Of a stretch of 64,000 bases of DNA, positions 33,985 through 46,100 are shown in pieces; the first letter of the stretch is position 1, and each line of letters starts with the position of its first letter. The stretch spans positions 2,294,001 to 2,358,000 of the forward strand of contig CP071493.1 of assembly GCA_017354895.1 (NCBI GenBank), read 5' to 3'. The notes below the pieces were generated by a model, which saw only the letters and a list, made by a program, of their open reading frames with translations, made no database searches and was not told the origin of the DNA. The position numbers and the translations under genes are program-made. This stretch comes from Podospora comata (Eukaryota; Ascomycota; Sordariomycetes; Sordariales; Podosporaceae).

Positions 33985-35492
33985 ATGTCGGCAAGCAACT
34001 GCCTGAGATGCCTTGGCCGGCCATCAGTGGCAGGAGCTTCGAGAGGTGTTGTTGTGCCCGTCTTTGCGCCCAGAACGGCGGCTCCCTTCTCGACGACTGC
34101 TGTCCAGAATGCTCTGCCGGCGAAGCCAAAGAGCGCCGAGCACCAGGACCGGTCGGTGAGGGTGTACCGTGCGGGCAGGAAGATGACGATCAAGAAGAAG
34201 AACACCCAGGACAGGGGCAAGCCCCCTCTCCCAGGCGAGCGCAAGGCCTTCCGCAAGAAGATTGTCCTCAGCAACGACAACGCTTTTCCCGTACCGTGGG
34301 TGACAGAGATGGAGGCAAGCAGCTTGTCGAACGAGAACAAGGTCGGCAGCATTGTGTCACTTCCCCCTGCGCTGCAGGATCAACTGCGCGCCACTGAGGC
34401 TTTCCAGCCTACACAGACTTGGGGCTTGTTCAGAAAGCCCTCCACATTAATCCGGAAGGAGACGGTCGAGTTGACGGGCAAGATGGAGAAGGCGGTTGAG
34501 AACAAGCAGACGGCTCGTATTGTCCTCGCGGGTGAAAAGATCTCGGGCAAGAGCACCATGCTCCTCCAGGCTCAGTCACACGCCTACCTCAACAACTGGA
34601 TTGTGATTCACTTCCCAGATGGTATTTCCCCCTTTTTCACTCCCCCTTTTTGTAACCCCCCAACTAACACGCTTCCCCAGCCCAAGAACTCACCAACGGC
34701 TCAACCGAATACGCCCCCATCCCCAACACCGAAAACCCAACCCTCTACATGCAGCAAAACTACTGCCTCAAGCTCCTCCAATCCATCAAAAAGGCCAACG
34801 AGAAGATCCTCGCCAAGCTGCTCTCCGTCTCCAACCACAACGAGCTCCCCCAAAACATCACCGTCAACCAGCCCCTCCTGTCCCTGATCAACGCCGCCAA
34901 AGAAGCCGAGGGCGCCTGGTCCGTCTTCCAGGCCCTCTGGTCCGAACTCAACGCCCAGGGCGTCAACCGGCCCCCCATCCTCCTTAGCATGGACAACCTC
35001 CCCCACATCATGAAGATGTCCGAGTACCGCTCTGCCTCGTTTGACAAGATTCACTCTCACGACTTGTCTCTAGTCAGGCTCTTCACCGAGGCCCTGGCGG
35101 GCAACACCCGCTTCCCGTCCGGTGGTGCCGTCATCGCCGCGACAAACAGAAACAACGGGCCGCGGATTCCGAGCATGGAGTTGGCGCTGAAGCAGAGGTT
35201 GGCGGAGCAGATCAAGGTTGTTGAGGGTGAGGAGGCGCCCGAGCCGCCGGTGAGGGATCCTTATTTCAAGGGGTATGATGATAGAGTGGAGAAGGTGCTC
35301 AAGACGGTGGAGGTGATGGAAGTAAACAAGATTGGGAAGAGGGAGGCGAGGAGTTTGATGGAGTATTGGGCTGCTAGTGGGTTGTTGAGGACGACAGTGG
35401 ATGAGCAGGTTGTGAGTGAGAAGTGGACGTTGGGTGGGTGCGGTGTTTTGGGCGAGATGGAGAGGGCGGCGTTGTTGACGATGAAGATTTAG
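33985..35492 (+). CDS. mrps29: Mitochondrial small-ribosomal-subunit protein mS29 (DAP3/Rsm23 family)
   Basis: GTP-binding component of the mitochondrial 28S/37S ribosomal subunit. Exons 33985-34621 and 34681-35492 (59-base intron, GTATTT..CCCAG) give 482 aa. The first ~45 residues are Arg/Ala/Ser-rich without acidic residues, a typical mitochondrial targeting sequence. The P-loop GEKISGKSTMLLQAQSHAYL matches the AAA-like NTPase fold of DAP3, and the conserved WIVIHFPDA...LTNGSTEY block follows, restored only by splicing. Later segments (PPILLSMDNLPHIM, GGAVIAATNRNN, DPYFKGYDDR, ARSLMEYWAASGLLR) agree with the family. Codon use shifts from C-ending to G-ending near 35170. Confidence 0.92.
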
Positions 35493-35879
35493 GAATGATT
35501 GGGGGTTCGAAAAACCAGGGGGGTGGGGAATAAAATGTATATTTGTGTATCATCAGGGATAGATAGTATGGGCCTCATGATGAAAAATTGTATTGTAGAG
35601 TTTTTGAATGCTGTTTACGTTGGAAATGATATCTATTCCCGAAGAATTGTCGGCTTTTGATGCTGGATAAGTTGGCATGGCTTATTTGAGGGGCGTCAGA
35701 AGGGCACAGGTAGAATATTTTCCCATGTTTTTTGTTTTAGCTCATCCTACAAACACTATACGGACAAAGCTATTGATAAAATCTCTGGTATCCGTTTCCC
35801 AAACCCATCAAACCCAAACTAGTCGACAAGACATAAAACGCCACAAACGCAGTCAAAATCTCACCGCTTCCAAAGACTC
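35493..35879. other. Convergent 3' flank between MRPS29 and MCM7
   Basis: 387 AT-rich bases holding the tails of both genes. No gene or repeat seen. Confidence 0.5.
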
Positions 35880-38565
35880 TCACAACTCCTGGCTACCTTC
35901 CCTATCATCCGCCACAATAAACACCAACCTCGACCCATTGCCAGTTGTTTGCCAGATCTATTCATTCTCTTGTTAGCATAGTGTCTCAAATCAAGGTCAG
36001 TCGGGGTATCAAAACTCACGTTCAAATCTGTGTACTCCTCCAAAGCAGTCATCCACTGGTTCTCCGTAAAACCCTTCGCAATCACTCTCTCCTTCACCTT
36101 CCTCAAGTTCAGCTCCACACCAAACTCGTTCTCGTTATCCTCATCATCCTCCATCTCATCCGCCCGACAAGCGCCACTATCCGCAAGACCCTTGACAAGA
36201 TTGAAGATCTTGCTGCTGGCGTTGAGGCCCCTTCTGCCGGTCCGGTTCCCATCGTCCATAGCGAGGGACTCCTTCGAGGCTTCGATCAAACGCAGCGCTT
36301 CATCTACATCTTCTTGCTTAACCGTGTTGCTGAACTGGAGACGGGCGAGAGCCTGCGCAAGACGGACGATGCCGAGAAGAGTACGGGGGGTGGTATGCCC
36401 AAAATTTTGAGACTTCTTCTCGTTGCGCTTGTGCTGGTTGCGGAGGCGGACGTAGGTCTTGACCATGTAGTCGGCGACGTTCGGAGGGAGGACAGGGCGG
36501 TAGGTGCGGGCCTTGGCAACATAGGCACGGACTTCGGCTGGGCTGAAGACGAAGCCGTCCGAGGTGTCGATGTCGGGGTGCTTGTTGTGCATGTGGACGT
36601 AGGCGACATGCTTGGCGAGTTGGGCGTCAGTTTCTCTTGTTGGGGTGTCGAGCAACAGGAACATGACGTCGAAACGGGAGAGGAGGGCGGCGGGGAGGTT
36701 AATGTTTTCGACGGCGGTGAGACGGGTGTTGTAACGGCCATAGAGAGGGTTGGCGGCGGCCAGAATTGACGTGCGGGCATTGAGAGAGGTGGAAATACCG
36801 GCCTTGGAGATGGAAATCGTCTGCTGCTCCATGACTTCGTGGATGGCAGTACGGTCGTTGTCGTCCATTTTGTCAAACTCATCGATACAGCAGATACCAT
36901 TATCAGCAAGGACAAGGGCACCACCTTCGAGGACCATCTCATCTGTTACAGGGTCGCGCATGACGGCAGCAGTGAGACCGACACCGGATGAACCACGACC
37001 AGAGGTGTAAACACCGCGAGGAGCCACCTTCGAAATGTACTTCAACAACTGAGATTTGGCCACACCTGGGTCACCCATGAGGCAGATATTGATATCACCA
37101 CGGATACGCATACCGTCACCAACCTCCTTGGTAACACCACCCACAAGCAGCAACAGGAGTGCCTTCTTGACGTCGAGGTGACCGAAGATTTCAGGGGCGA
37201 TGGACTTGGCAAGGTACTCATACTGGTTGCCGGACTGAAAGGACTTGGCGATTCTCCTTTCCATCAAGGGATCGATCTGCATATCCTCGTAGGCCTTCTT
37301 GTGCTGAATGACATCGTGTGCCTCGAGGTAAGTGTCGGTCAAGAGACCAGCGCGCATGGCCTGGAAACCGGTGTAAGGTGTTGGGAGGAAAATGCCGGAA
37401 ATATCAACAGTATCACCAGGGTGCACCTTCCGCACAAGAGTGCCATAGCAAAGTACGGTAAGTGTCCTGGGAATCTGACCAATGGGCACCTGCTCGGCAA
37501 GTTCCTGAATCTTGACCTCCTGGAAGGGCAGGAACTTGGAAGCTCTTGATGATGGGTACAGCTGACCCTTGGCCTGATTTTCCTTACAATCCTTCGACGG
37601 GCACAGTGTGAGGGGACCGTACTGCTTATCGGACACGGGCTGGAAAATTTCGCAACCGCAGCGATCGCAAGTATAGGCGCTGACTTGCACAATAGGCTTG
37701 ACGTCTGATACTCTGGTGGCGATGCCGCGGATGGTGATGAGGTGTCCGAGATGGTCGCCACGGACTTGTCTGACAGAGAGTGCCTTCAGGGGCTCGCCCG
37801 ACATGGCGGTTCTGGGCTTGAAGACAAGGGTGTATCGGCGGGTGAGTTGCGCAGGGTATTGCTCGTTCAGCATAGCTGGGTCCGCAGTTCTCTCAGCGGC
37901 CTCAACCAGATCCGCGTTGCGCTGGGCCCGGTTGGCCATTAATACGTCGAGCACATCGTCCTTGAAAGTAAGTCCCTGAGTTGGTTGTGGCATCAACTTG
38001 TCGATGGCCCTCGAAAGAATCTCGACATAGTGCTTTGTGTTCTTCTCGATCGACTCAACGAGCTTGAGCTCCAGGCCCAAGTCCTCTTCAAACTGCATCA
38101 TGGGTCATTAGAAAATGTTCATGTCGAAAAGGGGCCGTAATAGGAGCAGAACACACCGTATGGATGTCATCCAGCTCGATTGCCACCTCGTTTGTCTTTC
38201 TGTCGGCCAGTTCTTGGAGCATCAGCTTGTATTTGTGTACAGGCTCCTTGGCTCCTCTCCTTTGCTGGCGGCGCCGTTGCTGTCCCGCCTCGTCATCCTC
38301 ATCCATAAAATCATAATCATCGCTCAGGTCGTCCTCGTTAATTGTGATGTTTCCCAGCGCAGTGGTGATGGTCTCCTGCGGCGACGTCTTGAAATCGGTA
38401 AGGAAATGCTCAAAGGCCTCTGCTCCACTGTCAGCGCACTGTTGATATTTTATCGCCTTTGTTTTGTTTTGATTTGTTTTCCAAATTTTCTTCAGGGATG
38501 GTTGGGCCGCGCTCACCTTGCTGTTCGCCGTACTCGACGGGCGCTTTCATGTTAAAGAGAGCCAT
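35880..38565 (-). CDS. mcm7: DNA replication licensing helicase subunit MCM7
   Basis: Subunit of the hexameric MCM2-7 helicase loaded at replication origins; forms an active ATPase site with a neighbouring subunit. Exons 38565-38517, 38419-38157, 38092-36020 and 35957-35880 give 820 aa, normal for fungal Mcm7. The N-terminus MALFNMKAPVEYGEQQ is on a 49-base first exon. The zinc motif CDRCGCEIF with CPSKDC is near residue 246. The AAA core has Walker A GDPGVAKSQ (near 445), Walker B CCIDEFDKM and the arginine finger LSRFD. The short last exon (26 codons including the stop) gives IWQTTGNGSRLVFIVADD, which replaces the read-through tail of the unspliced frame. MCM family versus paralogues: the sequence around the zinc finger and C-terminus is Mcm7-type. 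It shares a divergent promoter region with PEX1. Confidence 0.95.
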
Positions 38566-39179
38566 GGTTGCGACGTTTGTTTACTTGCGCCCGGGATGCG
38601 CTGGGTCGCAGTGTTGATGTGGTTGTTGGGACGGGGATGGGAGCGTCGGGCTTTCAGTTGAAGATGATCAAGAAAACACCTGCTGCTGGCGCTAGGATGA
38701 TGCGGGATGGAGGCCGGGCACTGCCAATCCAATGCCCCTGTCAATGTTCCTGACAGGGGGCACGCGCTGGAACGCGGTCAGGCACGGAGCGAGACGTGTC
38801 GTGGGCCAAGAGGCAATTAAAAGTGTTCCACGTTCAGGCTCTCAGCTGTGGAGGGGCACTGTCGGACGGGTGCCAGCTGGGAGAGCCCAAGAAGGACCGG
38901 TGACCTTGATGGTCGGAGCTTGCCTCGGCACATGCCACCCGCTGATTGCCGGGAAACCTTCCCCGTCCGAGAGCTGCCCCGAGGTGAGCTGCATCCATCC
39001 GATGCGCTATCCCATGCGCTACGAAAGCGGACCCGATCAGATGCATCTTCTTTAACGCCGGAGAGAACGGCGTCCCTCCGTGTGCAACACCATCTGTACA
39101 TACTACAATTGTTTTTTCTGTTCTTGTTCCTCTCTTCGCGGTACCCCAGAAGCCCAGACCGAATTCAGTAACAGATACA
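38566..39179. promoter_or_regulatory. Divergent promoter between MCM7 and PEX1
   Basis: 614 bases between two start codons, so it must contain both promoters. G1/S-type elements are expected for MCM7, but I do not assert a site. No gene or repeat seen. Confidence 0.55.
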
Positions 39180-42100
39180 ATGGCGCCGCGCAAGAACGCG
39201 CAGTCAACAGCTGCCGAAATATCACTGGTACATCTACAGAACTGTTTTGCAAACCTGCCCCAGTCGCTGGCCTCTTTGCTCGCCAACGTCAACACTGTAA
39301 GCGCTTTCTTTTGTCTTTTCATAGTCTGTAGCTCTTATGTGGCTAAATGATATTAATTGTGTTCTTAGCCCGCTCAAAATGTCATTGTCGAACTCACCTA
39401 CCGCGTCCCTACCCCTCCTGGCTCAGGGGCTGCAGCATCGTCCACCAAGTCCATCTACCTAGGATGGACCGGCATGCCCAGCAAGCGCAGAGTCGCCCCG
39501 ATCGTGGACAGAAACGGTATCAATGGGTCAAGAAGCGGCCGTGATCAGGAAGTTCCCCTCGTGGAAATCGACGCAACGCTGGCTGCAACCGTGGGGTTGA
39601 AGGATGGACAAAAGGTCACAGCGACGATACACTTCGACCCCCCTATGGCGACCACCGTCAACATTGAGCCTCTGACGCCCGAGGACTGGGAGATGATTGA
39701 ATTACATGGTAGCTTCCTGGAGGACAACTTGTTGTTCCAGATCCGCGCGGTACCAAATCCCACTTATGCGCCTGGAGGCGTTCTTGCTGGTGCGCATCCA
39801 TTGACGCTTCACCTCTCACAAACGTCGACCGCGAGCATTAAAGTACTTTCCCTCGACCCCCCACTGTCGGCAGATGCCCCCTTTGCCAAGATCGCCCCCG
39901 ACGCCGAGGTTATCGTGGCCCCGAAGACCAGGCAAAAGCAACGAAGTAGCAAGGACAACAGAAGTGTGGGCGGTGCCTCGAGGAAGAGTGGAAAGAGCAC
40001 AGGGAGTTCCAGACGGAAAAGTGTTAAAGAAGAGAAAAGGCCAGTTCTGTTCTTCCGCAGCGTTGACAAGAAAAACTGCCTGGAGTGGTTTGACGAGGGA
40101 GTAGAGGTGGACGATCTCAGTGTGTGGGTCGATACGGATATGCTCTTTACCAAGGAGCTGAAAGGAGTGAACTATGTTGCGGTCAGTCTGGTGCGCCCAG
40201 CAGGACTCCAACAACCGCTCGATTCGCAGACACAACCTCAGGAGGCAGACCCAGCATCCAAAGCATCCACCAAAATCATTGCCCACCTGCGTTCTTGGGA
40301 AGAGCCGCCAGATGGACAGACCGCAGCACTCTCAACCAGTCTGTGTGCCGCTCTCGGCTGCCAGGGACTTGTTGGAGGGGTTGTGAAGATTGAGCCCGCC
40401 CCTACACCGTTGCCAAAGAAGACGCCAGATCAGGAGGGAATCAACCGCGATTCGGTTCAAAAAATCAAGGTTTTCCCCTTTCAAACAACAAAACCTACGA
40501 CATCAGCAGGCCTCAAATTTGGTGGACAGTCGAAAGCCGAGCGCGAAGAGGGTGCCAATCAAGTCAAACATATCTATGGCACCGAGGGTAACTCATTGCT
40601 GGCTGGACCGTTGACGGATGGCCAGGTTCTCGGAGTTCACGATGGCATGACATTCCCACGAGGTTGGGAAGGTGCTGTTGTCCGATTTGAACCTTCTCAG
40701 CCAACCTCTCAGAGTGGCAAGAAGCCCCTGAGCTGGATCTTGGGATCAGAGTGGAGGTTGCCCATCTCCATTCAACCACCAATTCCTAAGCCTGCTTGGC
40801 TTACTGAGTTTGAAGCTGAGCTAGCCACTGAACCGTCTGATTCTCTGCTCGTAGGCATCGACTCGTTGCTTGACAAGCTCAAGACTCATGTTATGCATAT
40901 GTCTTCAGTTCTCTTGACAGGCGGTCAGGGTGCTGGCAAGACCTGTGTGGCACAACACATTGCCCATGCTTTGCGGTCATCTCAACTGTTTCACACCACT
41001 TACTTTTCCTGCACAAAGCTCTTGGGTGATGAGAGCCGGGTCACCACTATCAAGGAGACCCTCAACCGTCTGTTTATGGCTGCCAGCTGGGGTGCCAGGC
41101 TTGGTGGCAAGGCGCTCGTGATCCTTGATGATTTGGACAAGCTCTGCCCAGCAGAGACAGAACTCCAAGTAGGCAACAACAATGCCCGTGCTCGGCAGAT
41201 CAGCGAGGCGATTTGCTCCATGGTCAAACAATACTGCGGCCGGGACAGCAATGTTGTCTTGCTGGCCACCTGCCAGGGCAAAGAGTCTCTTCACAACGTC
41301 CTCGTAGGCGGTCACATCGTTCGTGAGATTGTCGACCTGGCCGCTCCCGACAAGGAAACCAGACGTCGTATCATGGAAGCTCTCACCAAACAAGGCTCCG
41401 TCTCTCCGGAAGATTCCTATGCCAACGACGATGACCCCGAAGACATCAGCCGCCCCACTACCGCAGATGGCAGCGCCACCGATGGTGACGGAGACGGCTG
41501 GATGGACGGTCCCAGTCGCCCTCCACGCCGAAACACTCGCGCCAAACCAAGCGGCTTCATCCTCGATGCCGATCTCGACTTCCTCGACATCGCCGGCCAG
41601 ACAGACGGCTACATGCCCGGCGACCTCATCCTCCTCATCTCCCGCGCCCGCAACGAGGCCCTCTCCCGCTCCGTTACCTCTTCTCTGTCCTCCAACGTCC
41701 CCAATCCAAACCTAACCACCATCCACCTCTCCCGCGCGGACTTCACCTCCGCCCTGAAAGGCTTTACCCCTGCTTCCCTCAGAAACGTAACCCTCCAATC
41801 CTCCACCACGACTTTTGCCTCGATCGGTGGTCTCCAGGAAACCCGCCAGGTCCTCCTGGAAACACTGCAGTATCCCACCAAATACGCCCCCATTTTCGCC
41901 CAATGCCCCCTGCGGCTCCGTTCAGGGTTGTTGTTATATGGCTACCCAGGCTGCGGCAAAACCCTCCTCGCCTCTGCCGTCGCGGGCGAGTGCGGCCTGA
42001 ATTTCATCTCGGTCAAGGGACCAGAGATTCTGAACAAGTACATTGGTGCCTCTGAAAAATCCGTCCGCGACCTCTTTGCCCGAGCCTCAGCCGCTAAGCC

Positions 42101-42962
42101 GTGCGTGTTGTTCTTTGACGAGTTTGACAGCATCGCCCCCAAGAGAGGCCACGACTCGACTGGTGTGACAGACAGAGTAGTCAACCAGCTTTTGACGCAA
42201 ATGGATGGTGCGGAAGGACTGTCTGGTGTTTACGTGCTCGCTGCTACCTCCCGGCCAGATTTGATCGACCCTGCGTTGCTACGACCGGGAAGATTGGACA
42301 AGAGTTTGCTCTGTGACTTTCCCAACGAGGAAGACAGATTGGATATCATCCGTGCGTTGGCCGGGAAAGTGAAGGTAGATGAAGAAGTTTGGGGGGATGA
42401 GGGGGTGCTGAGGGAGTTGGGGAGGAGGACGGACGGGTTCAGCGGGGCGGATTTGCAAGCGTTGGTTAGTAATGCGCAGTTGGAGGCTATTCATGATGTT
42501 TTGGGGGATAGGGAGACTTCTGCCACGGTTGTTACTAGGAGGGGGGCGAAGGGTAACAAGGGGACGGGAAGGACGAGGGATTTCTTGCAGTTCAAGTATG
42601 GGGAGGAGGAGGTGAATGGGGATGTGGGGGTGCCGAAGACGAGGCAGCAGATGCTGGCTGAGCAGGCGGCTATTGTGGGGAAGTTGGAGGGGATTAAAGC
42701 TGCGAGGAAGAGGAGCAAGGTTGCGCCAGCGGGGCAGAAGCAGCTGGAGGATAAGAAGGAGGTTGATGCTGGGGGGAACAAGGAGGTGGTGATTAAGTGG
42801 GCGCACTTGGAGAAGGCGTTGGAGGAGACGAGGGCTAGTATTTCTAGGACGGAGAGAGCGAGACTGGAGAGGATTTATAGGGAGTTTGTGGATGGGAGGA
42901 GTGGGGAGATGAAGGATGGGCAGGGGAGTATGGAGATTGGGGGGAGGAGTAGTTTGATGTAG
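39180..42962 (+). CDS. pex1: Peroxisomal AAA-ATPase Pex1
   Basis: Partners Pex6 in the peroxisomal export complex that pulls ubiquitinated Pex5 receptor back to the cytosol. Exons 39180-39296 and 39369-42962 (72-base intron, GTAAGC..TTAG) give 1236 aa, right for fungal Pex1. The first exon supplies MAPRKNAQSTAAEISLVHLQ, which begins the N-terminal double-psi-barrel domain (residues ~1-200). The D1 AAA domain has GGQGAGKT near 556 and ALVILDDLDKL. The better conserved D2 has GYPGCGKT near 896, CVLFFDEFDS near 950 and the arginine-rich second region of homology (ATSRPDLIDPALLRPGRLD). In D1 Walker B reads LDDLD rather than the consensus with Glu, as is common for Pex1 D1. The tail is Lys/Glu-rich. 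Its end faces the WD40 gene, 205 bases away. Confidence 0.95.
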
Positions 42963-43167
42963 GGCGTGTGGGGGGTGTAATTAATGTGTATAAGTGTGTA
43001 TAAGTGTGTGTAATCAAAATCATTAGAGATGTGCAAGTTTGGGTTATGTTCAAAAAGCTGCCAAAGAGGTTGGTTTGTGCGAGTCATCAATTGCGAGAAA
43101 TCTTTTTGATGTATGGTGCAAAATGAACTTTTGTCTAGCCCCTTTCTGTTTTCTTTCCTCTGTCCTT

Positions 43168-46100
43168 TCATAGCCACTTGAACGGGTTAAAATCCCAAAC
43201 CTCCATGCCAACACCACCCACCAGCACCTTCCCTGACTCGATAACTTCCACATCCCCCACATCAGCTATCCCACTGTACCTATTATCCTGCAGCGATATC
43301 TTCATCCCCTGTCCGCCCTCTCCAGGTACCGCTCTCCAAAGCTTGATCCTCTGGTCATTGCTCACCGTCACCACCTCAATCATATCCGTATCATCCCTCA
43401 CAATCTTCAGCCCCGTCACAGCCGCGCCGTGAGCAGAAGACACCCTGTACCGCCCACTCACCACATACTTCACATCATTCTCCTCCATCCTCAAATCAGT
43501 GATGACAAGAGCGTTATCGTCTCCACCCGTGGAGATAACATAGTGACAGTCTTCCAGATCAACTACATCAAGAGACTTGATACTACTCTGATGCACCTTC
43601 AACAACAACTTCAACCCCAGCGGCGAGTTATTCGCGTGCCCAACATCCGGGTCTATGTTCAGGTCTGGACGTGTCCAAATGGCGATGTGGCCGTCGGTAT
43701 ACGCCACCAGGATGTCTCCATTAGACAAGAATCGCAACTGCGTCGGACAAGCGCCCGTATATTTCGCCTCGCTGCCAAACTCGAATTCCTTAGTCCGTTC
43801 GCCATAGGCATACGTCTGGATGGTGGAGTTGGAAAGCGCAATCGCAAACTCGTTGTGGTACTCCCCGATGTAGTTGGTTGACCAGGAAAAGGCCATGATC
43901 CGCAGGTCTTTGTCCTTGCTTTGGAAGTTCCAGACAGCTTCGCATTTAACAGCGATGGTCTCATAGTCTGATTCGAGACGGGTGATGTCCCATATGAAGA
44001 GCTCCTCGCTTCCGCCGCAGCTAACGAGGGTGCTGTCACCCTTCCACTGGAGGGACTGGATGCCGGAGGAGTGCTTCTCTAGCGTGGCAAGACACTTGAA
44101 ACCTTGTCCGGTTGGCGAGGGTGTCCAGATGCGGATCACGGTGTCTTCTGCTGCTGTGGCGATGTACTTGAACGAGGAGCTGCACGCTACAGCACGGATT
44201 TCTCTACCATGACCGCCTTCTTTGATGGTTCTGAGGAAGGTGGACGATTGTGAGTAGAAGCGGAGGTGAGAGGATTTGGTGAAAACCAGGCGAAGGGCGT
44301 TGGGGTTCGTCAAGGCGGAGATAATGGCGAAGGAGCGGTGGGCGCCGCCGCATTCAAGGGATGCTAGGACGGCGGATGTTGTAGCATTGTAGTAGATGAA
44401 CTGTTTTCCTTTGAATCCATGGAGGATGAGTTCCGGGTTCTCGGCTGTGGTGAACCAAGCACCCTCGATCATGCCCATTGGCGGTGAGATTTCATGTCGG
44501 AGACTAAAGGTACAATTGTCCGCCCTAAGGGTGTACATGCGGTATATTCCGTCCCGACATGTGGTAAGAAACTCGCGGGAACATCCAGGCAAAGGCACAA
44601 TGGCGGTAATGGCGTCTTTGGTTTTGGGATCCCGGCAGGAGCACCCTGGGAAGAGGACATCGGTGTTGTCTCCCGAGTTGGGATAGGAGGTGACGAAACC
44701 CACGCGAGACCCCAGCATAATAACTGAACCAACTCGAGCTGCCGCTGTAGGGATGTAGTTTTCCTTGAGAGAAAGGGTAACATCGCCAAAGCTTGGTTCG
44801 TTTGTTGAAGCGTTGAAACTGAGAATATAAGCGCGGTCGGCACCCAGCACCGTAACGACTGCCTGCCAGTTCTGAGCATCGGCGGCCACAAGCGGCAGAA
44901 TATCCTGAATCTTTCCCGGCAATTGTCCAACAGAGCGGATTGGCTTTTCGCTTTGCAAGACATAAACATTTCCAGCTGCGCTGCCGAGAACAACTGTGTC
45001 CGCAGCCACGGTCTTCATAACATTGTAGGACCTCAAATCAGCCACAACCTCAGCAGGCAGTTGTACCTCCCTCCATTTTGGTTTTCCTTGGATATCAGCC
45101 ATGAATATCCTCCCGGGAGATGTGGTTGAAACCACCCTGGAATCCGACAGGAAGGCGTACTTTTGAAAGGCTTGCCTGGGGTCTCCTTTCGGCAGAGGGC
45201 TCATTAAGGAAGTCTCTGGATTCTTTTGAATGTGTTCAATAACGTCATCAAAAGAAAGATTGAGATCAAAATCCTCAAAGCCACCCTCGGAGGCTGAATT
45301 TGACAAACCCCCAGAAACGACAATCTTTCCATCCGCTCCGCCAGTGGCTATTATGGAAGCCCGTCCCTCCCTATTCGAGACAGCAGCGGACCAAATATTC
45401 TTGCCGTTATGGCAACCGTCAGTCGTGCGGTGCTTCAAAGCCCCCTTTGGCCCTTCCGACCCAGTCAAGTCAAGACTCAACTCCCATTTTTGTCTTGTAG
45501 TATCCTCGCCGAATGAGTACACATTAATGGGACCATTTGATCTCGATGTGTATTCCCCAAACTTGACATGCCATATCCTTGACAAATGTCCCATGGCAAC
45601 TGCCACACATCTTGTTGAGTCGTTTTTGTTCTCCTCCTTCACTTCCGAGTTACCACCAAAACCGGTCTCTCTCGCTTCCCCAAGGGCTTTGGAATCTATT
45701 TCCATTCCATTTTCCCCGACAACGAGATGTCGATTAGTAATGTCCCATATCCTTATCGTCCTATCGTCACTGCAGCTTGCCAGTAGCCTGAACTTTGACC
45801 CAGAGCTAAATTCGAGCTCTGGTGATATAGTAACACCGAAAATCGACCCTTCGTGTCCACCAAACACATATAGCACCTCCCATTGAGACGGCCTGCAAGA
45901 GTCCAGGTAGAATTTCCAGACAATAATCTCCCCGAATACTGTGCCGCCTGCTACGAGGATGGTGTTGTCGCCCAGAAACGTGAGGTTCGCAGAATACAGG
46001 ATGGGCCTCGATGGCGACACCACAGGCCCTAGCTCGAGGAGGTTTCCGTCTGAACTGAGTTTGAGAGTGACAATTTCGTTATGAGCGGTGACTAGCGCGC

